Shown: in pieces, positions 32,323 through 40,311 of the stretch
Position numbering within the stretch: the first letter of the stretch is position 1
Layout of the letters: the number at the start of each line of letters is the position of its first letter
Origin: Candidatus Rokuibacteriota bacterium
Lineage (GTDB): Bacteria > Methylomirabilota > Methylomirabilia > Rokubacteriales > CSP1-6
Direction: 5' to 3'
Length of the DNA: 64,000 nt
Assembly: GCA_016184365.1 (NCBI GenBank)
Contig: JACPCW010000133.1
Location: forward strand, 1-64,000
Program-made: the position numbers and the translations under genes
The notes under the pieces: model-generated
What the model was told of the DNA's origin: nothing
The model's input: only the letters and a program-made list of their open reading frames with translations
Databases searched by the model: none

Positions 32323-32328
32323 TATACT
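32323..32328 (+). promoter_or_regulatory. -10 box (TATACT) of the HicBA module
   Basis: TATACT lies 22 nt before TTG 32351, leaving room for the GGAAGG ribosome site at 32335-32340. This argues for the TTG start and against GTG 32330, which lies 1 nt after the box. Confidence 0.45.
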
Positions 32329-32350
32329 CGTGGCGGAAGGCTATGATCCG

Positions 32351-32560
32351 TTGATCACGTTCAAGATCGAGATCGAGCGGGAAGACGACGGCCGATGGCT
32401 GGCCGAAGTCGTGGAACTCCCCGGTGTGCTTGCGTACGGCGACACGGAGAAGGCCGCGATCTCAAAGGTTCAGGCGCTCGCGCTGAGGGTCATCGCCGAG
32501 CGGCTGGAGCACGGTGAAGCTGGTCCTGAGCTACTGAGCATTTCGTTCAACGCTGCATGA
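32351..32560 (+). CDS. hicB: HicB-type antitoxin
   Basis: About 69 residues: ITFKIEIEREDDGRWLAEVV and LPGVLAYGDTEKAAISKVQA are the HicB partial RNase-H fold, with the LAxxVIAERLEHGE helix after it. It neutralises HicA and lacks an added DNA-binding domain. TTG 32351 is chosen because GGAAGG precedes it at good spacing and the usual HicB N-terminus begins there. Its stop overlaps the hicA start (ATGA). Antitoxin-first order is the less common HicBA arrangement. Confidence 0.88.
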   Translation: MITFKIEIEREDDGRWLAEVVELPGVLAYGDTEKAAISKVQALALRVIAERLEHGEAGPELLSISFNAA

Positions 32561-32769
32561 GCGCGTGGCCGAGCACCCGTTCCCGACGGGTGCTCACGGC
32601 TCTGCTCAGGATCGGATGGGGAATCAAGCGTCAGTCCGGTTCCCATCGCACGCTCTCGCGCCCCGACTGGACCGATTTCGTGTTCGCGTTTCACGACGAC
32701 GAAGAAATCGGCCCACGCATGCTGGCGAGGATCGCTAAACGCACCGGCTTGCGGCCCGAAGACTTGTAG
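32557..32769 (+). CDS. hicA: HicA-type mRNA interferase toxin
   Basis: A 70-residue double-stranded-RNA-binding-like toxin: VLTALLRIGWGIKRQSGSHR carries the catalytic histidine motif (GSHR) and RMLARIAKRTGLRPEDL is the C-terminal helix. The first residues (SAWPSTRSRR) are close to the family's KSRELLRLL-type start but diverged. It is coupled to hicB. Confidence 0.88.
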   Translation: MSAWPSTRSRRVLTALLRIGWGIKRQSGSHRTLSRPDWTDFVFAFHDDEEIGPRMLARIAKRTGLRPEDL

Positions 32770-32847
32770 CGGGCAATCCTCGCCGCGCCGCTCCGGCTGG
32801 CGGCGCGCGTCCACCCCGGCTAGAATCGGGCTCCCCAGGAGGCCCTG

Positions 32848-34053
32848 ATGGACCTGAACTACTCGTCCGAAGACCGCGCGTTCCGTGACACCTGCCGCGC
32901 ATGGATGGAAGCGAACGTTCCGCGCCACGATCTCAAGACGCTCGACGAGCGCAAGCAGTGGCACCGCAAGCTCTACGAAGCCGGCTACGTCGGCATGCTC
33001 TGGCCCAAGGCGTACGGCGGCTGGGGCGCGACCGCGATGCAGCAGGCGATCGTGCAGGACGAGATGGCGCGCATCGGCGCGCCGCCGACGATCAACGGGC
33101 TCGGCATCGGCTTCATCGGCCCGACGATCATCGTGCACGGCACCGACTGGCAGAAGGAGCGCTACCTCAAGAAGATGCTCACGGCCGAGGAGATCTGGTG
33201 CCAGCTCTACTCCGAGCCGAACGCCGGCTCCGATCTCGCCGGCCTGAAGACGCGCGCCGAAGACGCGGGCGACCACTTCGTCGTCAACGGGCAGAAGATC
33301 TGGACGTCGAGCGGACCGATCGCCGACTGGGGCATTCTCCTCTGCCGCACCGACTCGAAGGTCGCCAAGCACAAGGGCATCTCGTGCGTGCTGCTGAACA
33401 TGCGGCAGCCCGGCGTCGAGGTGCGGCCGCTCAAGCAGATCACCGGGCACTCGCTCTTCTCGGAAGTCTTCATGACGAACGCGCGGGCCGAGAAGCGCGA
33501 CCTCATCGGCGATCTCGGCCAGGGCTGGGCGATCGCGCAGACGACGCTCGGGTACGAGCGCGGCGGCAACTCGCTCGGCCGCGTCACGCGCTACGCGATC
33601 AGCTTCCAGCAGCTCGTGAAGGCCGCGAAGGAGCTCCGGCGCAACGGCCGCCCGCTCATCCAGGATTCCGCCGTCCGCGCGAAGCTCGGCAAGCTCTACG
33701 CCGAGCTCGAGGTGCAGCGGTATGCGGGGCTCCGCGTGCTGTCCGCGCTCTCGAAGGGTGAAGGCGTCAGCAGCGCGTCGTCGATCACGAAGCTCTCGTA
33801 CACGGAGTTCGAGAAGCGGTTCTACGAGACGGCGCTCGAGATCCTCGGGCCCCACGGCCACGGTATGTCGGCGACCGCGGACTACGAGGAGATCGACACG
33901 TCGTCCGGTGAGCCTGGGACCTGGGCGACCGCGTTCCTCTGGTCGCGCGCCGGCACCATCTACTCCGGCTCCTCGGAGATCCAGAAGAACATCATTGGCG
34001 AGCGCGTGCTCGGCCTTCCCAAGGAAGTCCGCGCCGACCGCGTGAAGGCCTGA
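32848..34053 (+). CDS. Acyl-CoA dehydrogenase, first of a pair
   Basis: A 401-residue FAD enzyme: LWPKAYGGWGATAMQQAIVQ, CQLYSEPNAGSDLAGLKT and the C-terminal RAGTIYSGSSEIQKNIIGER. The IYxGxSEIQ region keeps the fold signature, but the usual catalytic Glu position (YEG) reads YSG. This subunit may therefore depend on its neighbour. It is followed 4 bases later by a second, shorter dehydrogenase. Paired genes like this form heteromeric enzymes in steroid and cyclic-acid degradation in actinobacteria. A TAGAAT box (32821-32826) precedes it. Confidence 0.92.
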   Translation: MDLNYSSEDRAFRDTCRAWMEANVPRHDLKTLDERKQWHRKLYEAGYVGMLWPKAYGGWGATAMQQAIVQDEMARIGAPPTINGLGIGFIGPTIIVHGTDWQKERYLKKMLTAEEIWCQLYSEPNAGSDLAGLKTRAEDAGDHFVVNGQKIWTSSGPIADWGILLCRTDSKVAKHKGISCVLLNMRQPGVEVRPLKQITGHSLFSEVFMTNARAEKRDLIGDLGQGWAIAQTTLGYERGGNSLGRVTRYAISFQQLVKAAKELRRNGRPLIQDSAVRAKLGKLYAELEVQRYAGLRVLSALSKGEGVSSASSITKLSYTEFEKRFYETALEILGPHGHGMSATADYEEIDTSSGEPGTWATAFLWSRAGTIYSGSSEIQKNIIGERVLGLPKEVRADRVKA

Positions 34054-34057
34054 CGCC

Positions 34058-35173
34058 ATGGATTTCGCCTTCAGCTCCGACCAGCAGCTCCTGAAGAACG
34101 CGGCGCGCTCCTTCCTGGACGAGCACGCGAAGCCGGCGACGGTCCGACTCCTCTGGGACGATGCGCGCGGCGAGAGCGAGAGTCTCTGGAAGGACATGGC
34201 GCAGCTCGGCTGGCTCGGCCTGTCGCTCGACGAGGCGTACGGTGGCGCCGGGCTCGCGATGGTCGAGAGCGCGATCGTGCTCGACGAGATCGGACGCGCC
34301 GCGCTGCCGACGCCGTACTGGCCGACGGTGCTCGCGGCAACGGCCATCGCCGACGCCGGCACCGATGCGCAGAAGAAGCGCTGGCTGCCCGCCGTCGCGA
34401 CCGGCGATGCGCGCGCGACCATCGCGTTCCTCGACGGCGATCTCGACTGGTCGCCCGACGCGACGGCGACGCGCGCCGAGAAATCGTCCGAAGGGTGGCG
34501 GCTGTCCGGCGCGAAGCGCTGGGTGCCGTGGGCGCACGTGGCGAACGTGCTGCTCGTCCCCGCCCGCACCGCCGAGGGCATCACGCTGTTCCTCGTCGAC
34601 CCGGCCGCGGCGGGGCTCGCGCTCGCGCCCGTGCAGGGCATGGACTTCGGCACGCGCTGGGTGCACGTCACGCTCGACAACGTGCGCGCGGCCGAAACGC
34701 TCGGCGCGCCGGGTTCGGCCGCGCCGCTGCTCCAGTTGCTGATGCGTCGCGGCGCCGTCGGCGCCGCCGCCGAGATGCTCGGTGCCGCGCGCCGCTGCCT
34801 CGACATGGCGGTCGGCTACGCGAAGGTGCGGGAGCAGTTCGGCCAGCCGATCGGGTCGTTCCAGGCCATTCGTCACAAGTGTTCCGAGATGCTGCTCGAA
34901 GTCGAGAACTCACATGCGGCCGTGTACTACGCGGCATGGGCGCTCGATGCGCGCGCGGACGACGCCGACGTCGCCGCGTCGGTCGCGAAGGCGTACGTCG
35001 GCGATGCGGCGCGCAAGGTCTGCGGCGAAGCGATCCAGGTGCACGGCGGCATCGGGTTCACGTGGGAGTACGATCTGCATCTCTACTTCAAGCGCGCCAA
35101 GGCGCTCGAGACCATGTACGGCGACGGCGATTACCACCGCGAGCTGATCACGCGGATGGTCAGCGGTGTCTGA
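34058..35173 (+). CDS. Acyl-CoA dehydrogenase, second of a pair
   Basis: A 371-residue dehydrogenase-like protein: FAFSSDQQLLKNAARSFLDE, LGLSLDEAYGGAGLAMVESA, REQFGQPIGSFQAIRHKCSE and QVHGGIGFTWEYDLHLYFKR. The HGGIGFTWE block, with Glu, is typical of the smaller partner in alpha2beta2 acyl-CoA dehydrogenases. The central beta domain is shorter than in the upstream gene. The pair likely oxidises a branched or cyclic acyl-CoA; no substrate can be given. Confidence 0.92.
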   Translation: MDFAFSSDQQLLKNAARSFLDEHAKPATVRLLWDDARGESESLWKDMAQLGWLGLSLDEAYGGAGLAMVESAIVLDEIGRAALPTPYWPTVLAATAIADAGTDAQKKRWLPAVATGDARATIAFLDGDLDWSPDATATRAEKSSEGWRLSGAKRWVPWAHVANVLLVPARTAEGITLFLVDPAAAGLALAPVQGMDFGTRWVHVTLDNVRAAETLGAPGSAAPLLQLLMRRGAVGAAAEMLGAARRCLDMAVGYAKVREQFGQPIGSFQAIRHKCSEMLLEVENSHAAVYYAAWALDARADDADVAASVAKAYVGDAARKVCGEAIQVHGGIGFTWEYDLHLYFKRAKALETMYGDGDYHRELITRMVSGV

Positions 35174-35175
35174 TC

Positions 35176-35218
35176 AGATGGGGGGCCCCGAAATGGCCCC
35201 CCATACCCCCCGACGCTC
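35176..35218. repeat. GC-rich hairpin repeat, copy 2
   Basis: ATGGGGGGCCCCGAA pairs into GGCCCCCCAT followed by ACCCCCC, the reverse complement of the element at 23251-23295 with one mismatch. It lies between two same-strand genes of one metabolic cluster, so a simple terminator role is less obvious than for copy 1. A second dyad (GAGTGCCCCGGGG, then CCCGGGTCACTC) follows at 35219-35248. Confidence 0.7.
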
Positions 35219-35262
35219 GGAGTGCCCCGGGGAACCCGGGTCACTCCTCGGGTACCGACGCA

Positions 35263-36456
35263 GTGTCTGACCATGCGCCGCCGCTCGACGGCATTCGCGT
35301 CCTCGATCTCACGAGCTACATCGCCGGCTCCTACGGCGCGATGATGCTCGCCGACCTCGGCGCGGGCGTCATCAAGGTCGAGGCGCCCGAGGGCGATTCC
35401 TTCCGCGAGCTGCCCGGGTTCTTCGGCTGGAACCGCGGCAAGCGCTCGATCTGCGTGAACCTCAAGACCGGCGAGGGGCGGCGGATCATCGAAGCGCTCG
35501 CCGTGCAGGCCGACGTCGTGATGGAGAACATGCGGCCCGGCGTCGCCGACCGGCTCGGGATCGGCGACGCCGCGCTCCGGACGCTGAACCCGCGTCTCAT
35601 CTATTGTTCGGTCACCGCGTTCGGCTCGACCGGTCCGTACGCCGACCGCCCCGGATTCGACCCGCTGCTCCAGGCGCTCTGTGGCCACATGGTGATCCAG
35701 GGCGCCACGGGCCCGCCGCAGTTCATCCGGATCGCGATCAACGACTACTACGCCGCGTCGCTCGGCGCGCAGGCCGTGCTCGCCGCCCTGTTCACGCGCG
35801 AGCGCACGGGCCAGGGCCAGCGCGTCGAGACGTCGCTGCTGCACGCGAGCCTGGCGCTCCAGTCCGGCAGCGTCGTCGATTACCCGGGCAAGCCGGTGTT
35901 CGCGCGCGAGAACCCGACGTACCGGCTCTACGAAGCCGGTGACGGCGAGTGGTTCTTCCTCGCGTGCGGCAACCAGTCGTTCTGGGGGAAGCTGTCGAAA
36001 GCGCTCGGGCTCGACCACCTCCGTGACGACCCGCGGTTCGCCGGCTGGCTGTTGCGGCTCGAGCACTCCGGCGAGCTGCTGCCGATCCTCATCGACACGT
36101 TCAAGTCGAAGAAGCGCGCGGAATGGCTCGAGGTGCTCGCCGCGCACGACATTCCCGCCGCGCCGGTCCAGGCACTGGCGGAGTTCATGAAAGATCCCGC
36201 CGTTCGCCATCTCGGCATGATCCAGGAGTACGACGGGCACCCGGATGTCGGGCACCTGACGCTGATGGGACAGCCGATCCGCATGTCGCCGGCCGCGACG
36301 CGCGACCCCGGTCCGCCGCCGGCGCTCGACCAGCACACCGACGACGTGCTGCGCGAGCTCGGATACGACGAGCGCGCGATCGCCGATCTCCGTTCCCGCG
36401 CCGTCGTCGGCGCGCTTCCGGGCGCCGGCAAGGTGCCGCGGGTGAAACAGCCATGA
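35263..36456 (+). CDS. CaiB/BaiF family (class III) CoA-transferase
   Basis: A 397-residue paralogue of the transferase at 4.7 kb. IRVLDLTSYIAGSYGAMMLA and AGVIKVEAPEGDSFRELPG start it, NRGKRSICVNLKTGEG follows, and the catalytic aspartate is Asp161 (RIAINDYYAASLG). GTG 35263 has no good ribosome site; the GC hairpin repeat ends 45 bases upstream. Its stop overlaps the next hydratase start (ATGA). With the two dehydrogenases upstream it forms a CoA-activation and beta-oxidation set. Confidence 0.92.
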   Translation: MSDHAPPLDGIRVLDLTSYIAGSYGAMMLADLGAGVIKVEAPEGDSFRELPGFFGWNRGKRSICVNLKTGEGRRIIEALAVQADVVMENMRPGVADRLGIGDAALRTLNPRLIYCSVTAFGSTGPYADRPGFDPLLQALCGHMVIQGATGPPQFIRIAINDYYAASLGAQAVLAALFTRERTGQGQRVETSLLHASLALQSGSVVDYPGKPVFARENPTYRLYEAGDGEWFFLACGNQSFWGKLSKALGLDHLRDDPRFAGWLLRLEHSGELLPILIDTFKSKKRAEWLEVLAAHDIPAAPVQALAEFMKDPAVRHLGMIQEYDGHPDVGHLTLMGQPIRMSPAATRDPGPPPALDQHTDDVLRELGYDERAIADLRSRAVVGALPGAGKVPRVKQP

Positions 36457-37238
36457 CCACCTACACCGCCATCCGCTACGAGCTCGACGACGGTCTGGCG
36501 ACGATCACGATGAACCGTCCCGACGTGCACAACGCGATGAACGACGCCATGCGGCGCGAGCTCACGCAGGTCTTCACCGAGATCGCCGTGAGCGACGACG
36601 TGCGCGTCGTGCTCGTCACCGGCGCCGGCGAGCGCGCGTTTTCCGCCGGCGCCGACATCCGCGAGTTCGTCGACGTGCCGTCGCTCGCGCATTACCGCGA
36701 GCAGCGCCGCCGGCTCGACTTCCGCCAGGCGATGGACCGCTGCCCGCAGCCCATCATCGCGGCCATCCGCGGCTACGCGTTCGGCGGCGGGCTCGAGATG
36801 GCGCTGGCGTGCGACATCCGCGTCGCCGGCGACGACGCGAAGCTCGGCCTCACCGAGATCGACCTCGCGATCATTCCCGGCGGCGGCGGCACACAGCGCC
36901 TGCCGCGACTGCTCGGCCGCGGCAAGGCGCTCGAGATGATCCTCACGGGCGCCCGCATCGGCGCGGACGAGGCGCTGCGCATCGGGCTCGTCGAGCGCGT
37001 GGTGCCGGCGGGCGACGTGCAGAAGGCGGCGCTCGAGCTCGCGCGCACCATCGCGAGCAAGGCGCCGATCGCGCTGCGGTACGCCAAGGAAGCGGTCGTC
37101 AAAGGCCTCGAGCTGCCGCTCGCCGACGGGCTGCGCCTCGAAGGCGATCTGTCCGCGCTGCTCCGCTCGACGGAAGACCGGGTGGAAGGCGCGCGCGCGT
37201 TTCTCGAGAAGCGAAAGCCACGCTGGACCGGGCGTTGA
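36453..37238 (+). CDS. Enoyl-CoA hydratase/isomerase (crotonase family)
   Basis: A 261-residue crotonase-fold protein. Both catalytic glutamates are conserved: Glu115 (FGGGLEMA) and Glu135 (LGLTEIDLA), followed by PGGGGTQRLPRL. The AFSAGADIREF oxyanion loop is present. It is probably a true hydratase. It is coupled to the CoA-transferase by an ATGA overlap and closes the 32.8-37.2 kb acyl-CoA operon. Confidence 0.93.
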   Translation: MTTYTAIRYELDDGLATITMNRPDVHNAMNDAMRRELTQVFTEIAVSDDVRVVLVTGAGERAFSAGADIREFVDVPSLAHYREQRRRLDFRQAMDRCPQPIIAAIRGYAFGGGLEMALACDIRVAGDDAKLGLTEIDLAIIPGGGGTQRLPRLLGRGKALEMILTGARIGADEALRIGLVERVVPAGDVQKAALELARTIASKAPIALRYAKEAVVKGLELPLADGLRLEGDLSALLRSTEDRVEGARAFLEKRKPRWTGR

Positions 37239-37251
37239 TCGTCGTCATTCC

Positions 37252-38292
37252 GTGCCGTTTGCGTTCTACGACCGGCTGACCCGCGCGCAGCAGGCGATCT
37301 ACCGGAAGAGCGACGAGACCACCGCGCTCCGCCTGCGCGACCCCGCCGTGCTCCGGCCGCTCGTCGACACGCTGCAGGCGGCGCTCGAATCCGAGAACCG
37401 CGCCGCGACCCAGGCCGCCAGCGAACGCCTGATCAACGGCATCAACGCGGCGCTCGGCATCCCGCCCGTGAACCTCGAAGTGCTCGCCGCGCGCCCGCAC
37501 AGCCACTGGGGCGAGCTGCACGGCCTCTACACGCAGGAAGGCAACCGCCGTCCGAAGATCCAGCTGTGGATGCGAACGGCCAAGCAGCGCCGCGTCGTGG
37601 CGTTCCGCACGTATCTCCGCACACTGCTGCACGAGGCCGGTCATCACATCGACTACGCCCACCTCCGCCTCGGCGACTCGTATCACACGGAGGGGTTCTA
37701 CAAGCGCGAGTCGAGCCTGTTTCACCAGCTCGTGACGGATGCCGCCGTCGAGGCGACGGCCGACGGCGCCCGCTGGGCCGCGCTGAAGAACGCGGCGGGC
37801 AAGACGCCGGCGCACTACCTGGCGATCGGGCGCGCGACGCGCCTGGAACGGCTCGCGCGCGGTCCCGGCGAGCTCGCGCGGCTGCTCCGCGGCCGGCGCG
37901 AATCGACGCTCACGCGCCGGCCCGCCAAAGGCGCGTGGTCCGCCGCGGAAGTCGTCTGTCATCTGCGTGACGCGGAGGAGCATCTGTCGGGCTGGATGCG
38001 GCTCGTGCTGCTGCTGGACGATCCGCCGCTGATCCAGACGGGCACCGCGGATCGCTGGGCCGAGGAGCGACAGTACGATCGGCAGCACGCCGGCGAGGCC
38101 TGGAACGCGTTCAGCCGCCGGCGCGATGAGACGCTCGAGCTGCTCCAGAGCGTCGACGACGCGGGCTGGCGCCGCGGCGGCGTCCATCCGAAACTCGGTC
38201 GCGTCACGCTCGACGACGTCGTCGCGGTCCTGACCTGGCACGACGACAATCATCTGGATCAGGTCAAACGCGCCCTGGACGGACACGCCTAG
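37252..38292 (+). CDS. Metallopeptidase-DinB fusion protein
   Basis: 346 residues with two parts. Residues 1-160 look like a small zinc peptidase: the HEAGHHIDYAH motif is an HExxH site, followed by LGDSYHTEGFYKRESSLFHQ. Residues 165-346 are a DinB-like four-helix protein (VVCHLRDAEEH, then LTWHDDNHLDQVKRAL) whose histidines bind metal. Two stand-alone DinB paralogues follow. The join (FHQLVTDAAVEATADGARW) looks like the end of one gene meeting the start of another. The fusion may be natural or a deletion between two adjacent genes. GTG 37252 is used as start. Confidence 0.75.
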   Translation: MPFAFYDRLTRAQQAIYRKSDETTALRLRDPAVLRPLVDTLQAALESENRAATQAASERLINGINAALGIPPVNLEVLAARPHSHWGELHGLYTQEGNRRPKIQLWMRTAKQRRVVAFRTYLRTLLHEAGHHIDYAHLRLGDSYHTEGFYKRESSLFHQLVTDAAVEATADGARWAALKNAAGKTPAHYLAIGRATRLERLARGPGELARLLRGRRESTLTRRPAKGAWSAAEVVCHLRDAEEHLSGWMRLVLLLDDPPLIQTGTADRWAEERQYDRQHAGEAWNAFSRRRDETLELLQSVDDAGWRRGGVHPKLGRVTLDDVVAVLTWHDDNHLDQVKRALDGHA

Positions 38293-38303
38293 GAGGACGA
38301 GGC

Positions 38304-38801
38304 ATGCCGACGGTGGACGACTACGCAAAGGCACCGATCGCGCAGCGCCGGGAACGCATGGCGCGCACGCCGGACGCGATCGCGGCCGCGATCGCCGGTC
38401 AGCCTGCCGCCGTCTTGTTACGCCGGCCGGATGAGAAGAACTGGGCCGCGACCGAAATCGTCTGTCACCTGCGTGATACCGAAGAGATCTTCTTCGTGCG
38501 CTTCCACGCGATCGTCGCGAACGACGAGCCGAAGGTCTACGCCGATCCCGCGGCTGCCGATCGCTGGGCCGACGAGCGGCAGTATCTGACGAACGACGCC
38601 ACGAAAGCGCTCGCCGCGTTTCGCCGCCGGCGCGATGAAACGCTCGTGTCTCTGCAACCGCTGACGCCCGAACAGGTGCAGCGCGGCTGTCTCCACCCGA
38701 CCGGCGGACGGATCACGATCGACCGCTTCGTGGCGATGATGGCGTGGCACGATGACAACCACCTGGATCAGCTGCGCCGCGCGCTGGCGGGACAGGCGTA
38801 G
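38304..38801 (+). CDS. DinB-family protein (paralogue 2)
   Basis: A 165-residue four-helix-bundle protein: VRRPDEKNWAATEIVCHLRD-like helix 2, AFRRRRDETLVSLQPLTPEQ and the metal site MMAWHDDNHLDQLRRAL. DinB-fold proteins include bacillithiol- and mycothiol-dependent transferases and many of unknown function. It is clearly related to the C-terminal half of the preceding gene and to the next one, so the three arose by tandem duplication. AGGAGGACGAGGC precedes ATG 38304. Confidence 0.88.
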   Translation: MPTVDDYAKAPIAQRRERMARTPDAIAAAIAGQPAAVLLRRPDEKNWAATEIVCHLRDTEEIFFVRFHAIVANDEPKVYADPAAADRWADERQYLTNDATKALAAFRRRRDETLVSLQPLTPEQVQRGCLHPTGGRITIDRFVAMMAWHDDNHLDQLRRALAGQA

Positions 38802-38850
38802 ACGCGCCGCCGACGCGGGCCCGAACCCCACCCGAACAGGAGCGACGACG

Positions 38851-39351
38851 ATGCCGACGATGGAAGAGGTCGCGAAACAATCGCGTGAAGGCAAGCTGGC
38901 CCGCATGAAGCGCACGCCGGACGATCTCGCCGCGGCGGTGCGCGGCAAGGCCGACGACGTGCTGTCTCGCCGGCCGGACGGAAAGAACTGGGCGGCGAAG
39001 GAAGCCGCCTGTCATCTCCGCGACACGGAAGAGCTCTTCATGGGACGGTTTCAGCTCCTGCTGGAGCTGGACGAGCCGAAGCTGCCGTCGCTCGATCCGA
39101 CGACGCCCGACCGCTGGGCGGACGAGCGGCAGTATCTGCGCAACGACGTGAACGGGGTGCTCGCCGCGTTCCGCAAGCGGCGCGACGAGACGCTCGGCCA
39201 CCTCGGGAAGCTGACGCCGGAGCAGTGGAAGCGCGGCGGCGTGCACCCGACGCGTGGGCGCATGACCGTCGAGGACTTCGTGACGCTGATGGCGTGGCAC
39301 GACGACAACCACCTCGACCAGTTGAAGCGCGCGCTCGAGGGCAAGGCCTAG
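38851..39351 (+). CDS. DinB-family protein (paralogue 3)
   Basis: 166 residues, third tandem copy: SRRPDGKNWAAKEAACHLRD, AFRKRRDETLGHLGKLTPEQ and LMAWHDDNHLDQLKRALEG. It is very similar along its length to paralogue 2, including the shared RWADERQYL helix. AGGAGCGACGACG precedes ATG 38851. It is convergent with the LLM oxidoreductase downstream. Confidence 0.88.
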   Translation: MPTMEEVAKQSREGKLARMKRTPDDLAAAVRGKADDVLSRRPDGKNWAAKEAACHLRDTEELFMGRFQLLLELDEPKLPSLDPTTPDRWADERQYLRNDVNGVLAAFRKRRDETLGHLGKLTPEQWKRGGVHPTRGRMTVEDFVTLMAWHDDNHLDQLKRALEGKA

Positions 39352-39381
39352 CGCGACGGCCGGCGTCGTGCGCGCCCGCGG

Positions 39382-40311
39382 TCAGCGGAACGCGGGCGCG
39401 ACGTCGGCCATGAAGCCGTCGAGGTGACGCTCGAGGTTGGCCGGCACGAACGACGGCACGAACAGCATGTCCACGCCGGCGTCGCGCAGCCGGCCCAGCT
39501 TGTCGCGCACCTCGGCGACGCTGCCGCCGAGCACGAGATCGCGCGTGAACTCCTCCTGCCATCCCATCCGCTTGCCGAGCCCCTCGACGACCCTGCGCAC
39601 TTCGGCGGCGTCGTCGCTGATGACGACGGGCATGTTGGCGGACCGCAGCAGCGTCTTCGGATCGCGCCCGAGCGCCGCGCAATGGTCGTCGAGGATCTTC
39701 CGCTTGCGCGCGTGCGTCTCCGGGCCGCCCCAGCAGTTCCAGTGATCGGCGTGCTTCGCCGCGAGCCGCATCGTGACCTTCTCGCCGCCGCCGCCGATCA
39801 TCAGCTCCGGATACGGCTTCTGCACCGGCTTCGGCATGAGCGGCGCGTCGGTCAGCTGATAGTAGCGGCCCGAGAAGCTGGCGCGTGGCTCGGTCCAGAG
39901 CGCCTTCAGCACCTGGCACGCCTCGTCGAGCCGCGCGAGCCGTTCGGGCACGGTGTAGAACGGAATGCCGTACGCCTCGTGCTCGTTCTGCTGCCACGCG
40001 CCGCCGAGGCCGACCAGCAGCCGCCCGCCCGTGACGACGTCGAGCGTCGCCGCCATCTTCGCGAGCACGGCGGGATGCCGGTACGTGTTGCCGAGCACGA
40101 TCGTGCCGACGCGCATCCGCGGCACGGCGGTCGCCAGCGCGGACAGCGTCGTCCAGCCCTCGAGCATGTCGCCGACACGGTCCGGCGTGTTCGGCATGAA
40201 GTGGTCGGTGACGCACGCGGCGTCCCAGCCGCTCTTCTCGGCGTGCCGCCAGAGCGCGAGCAGGCGCTCCCACGTCGTGTTCCCGAGACTCGTGAAGATC
40301 CCGAATTTCAT
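39382..40311 (-). CDS. LLM-class F420-type oxidoreductase
   Basis: 309 residues: KFGIFTSLGNTTWERLLALW, DHFMPNTPDRVGDMLEGWT, RVGTIVLGNTYRHPAVLAKM, LVGLGGAWQQNEHEAYGI and LMIGGGGEKVTMRLAAKHAD, all typical of F420-dependent luciferase-like oxidoreductases. ATG 40311 was chosen because the conserved KFGIF start follows it; the frame is open much further upstream only because of high GC. It overlaps the K+ channel stop by 4 bases. Confidence 0.9.
   Translation of the reverse strand: MKFGIFTSLGNTTWERLLALWRHAEKSGWDAACVTDHFMPNTPDRVGDMLEGWTTLSALATAVPRMRVGTIVLGNTYRHPAVLAKMAATLDVVTGGRLLVGLGGAWQQNEHEAYGIPFYTVPERLARLDEACQVLKALWTEPRASFSGRYYQLTDAPLMPKPVQKPYPELMIGGGGEKVTMRLAAKHADHWNCWGGPETHARKRKILDDHCAALGRDPKTLLRSANMPVVISDDAAEVRRVVEGLGKRMGWQEEFTRDLVLGGSVAEVRDKLGRLRDAGVDMLFVPSFVPANLERHLDGFMADVAPAFR

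Noticed and set aside
32330-32560. GTG 32330 as the hicB start
   Set aside because: It lies 1 nt after the TATACT box, which would put it upstream of the transcription start. TTG 32351 has a ribosome site and the family's usual N-terminus.
29147-32769. Prophage or transposon origin for the island
   Set aside because: No integrase, transposase, phage structural gene or terminal inverted repeats with target duplications were found in the interval.
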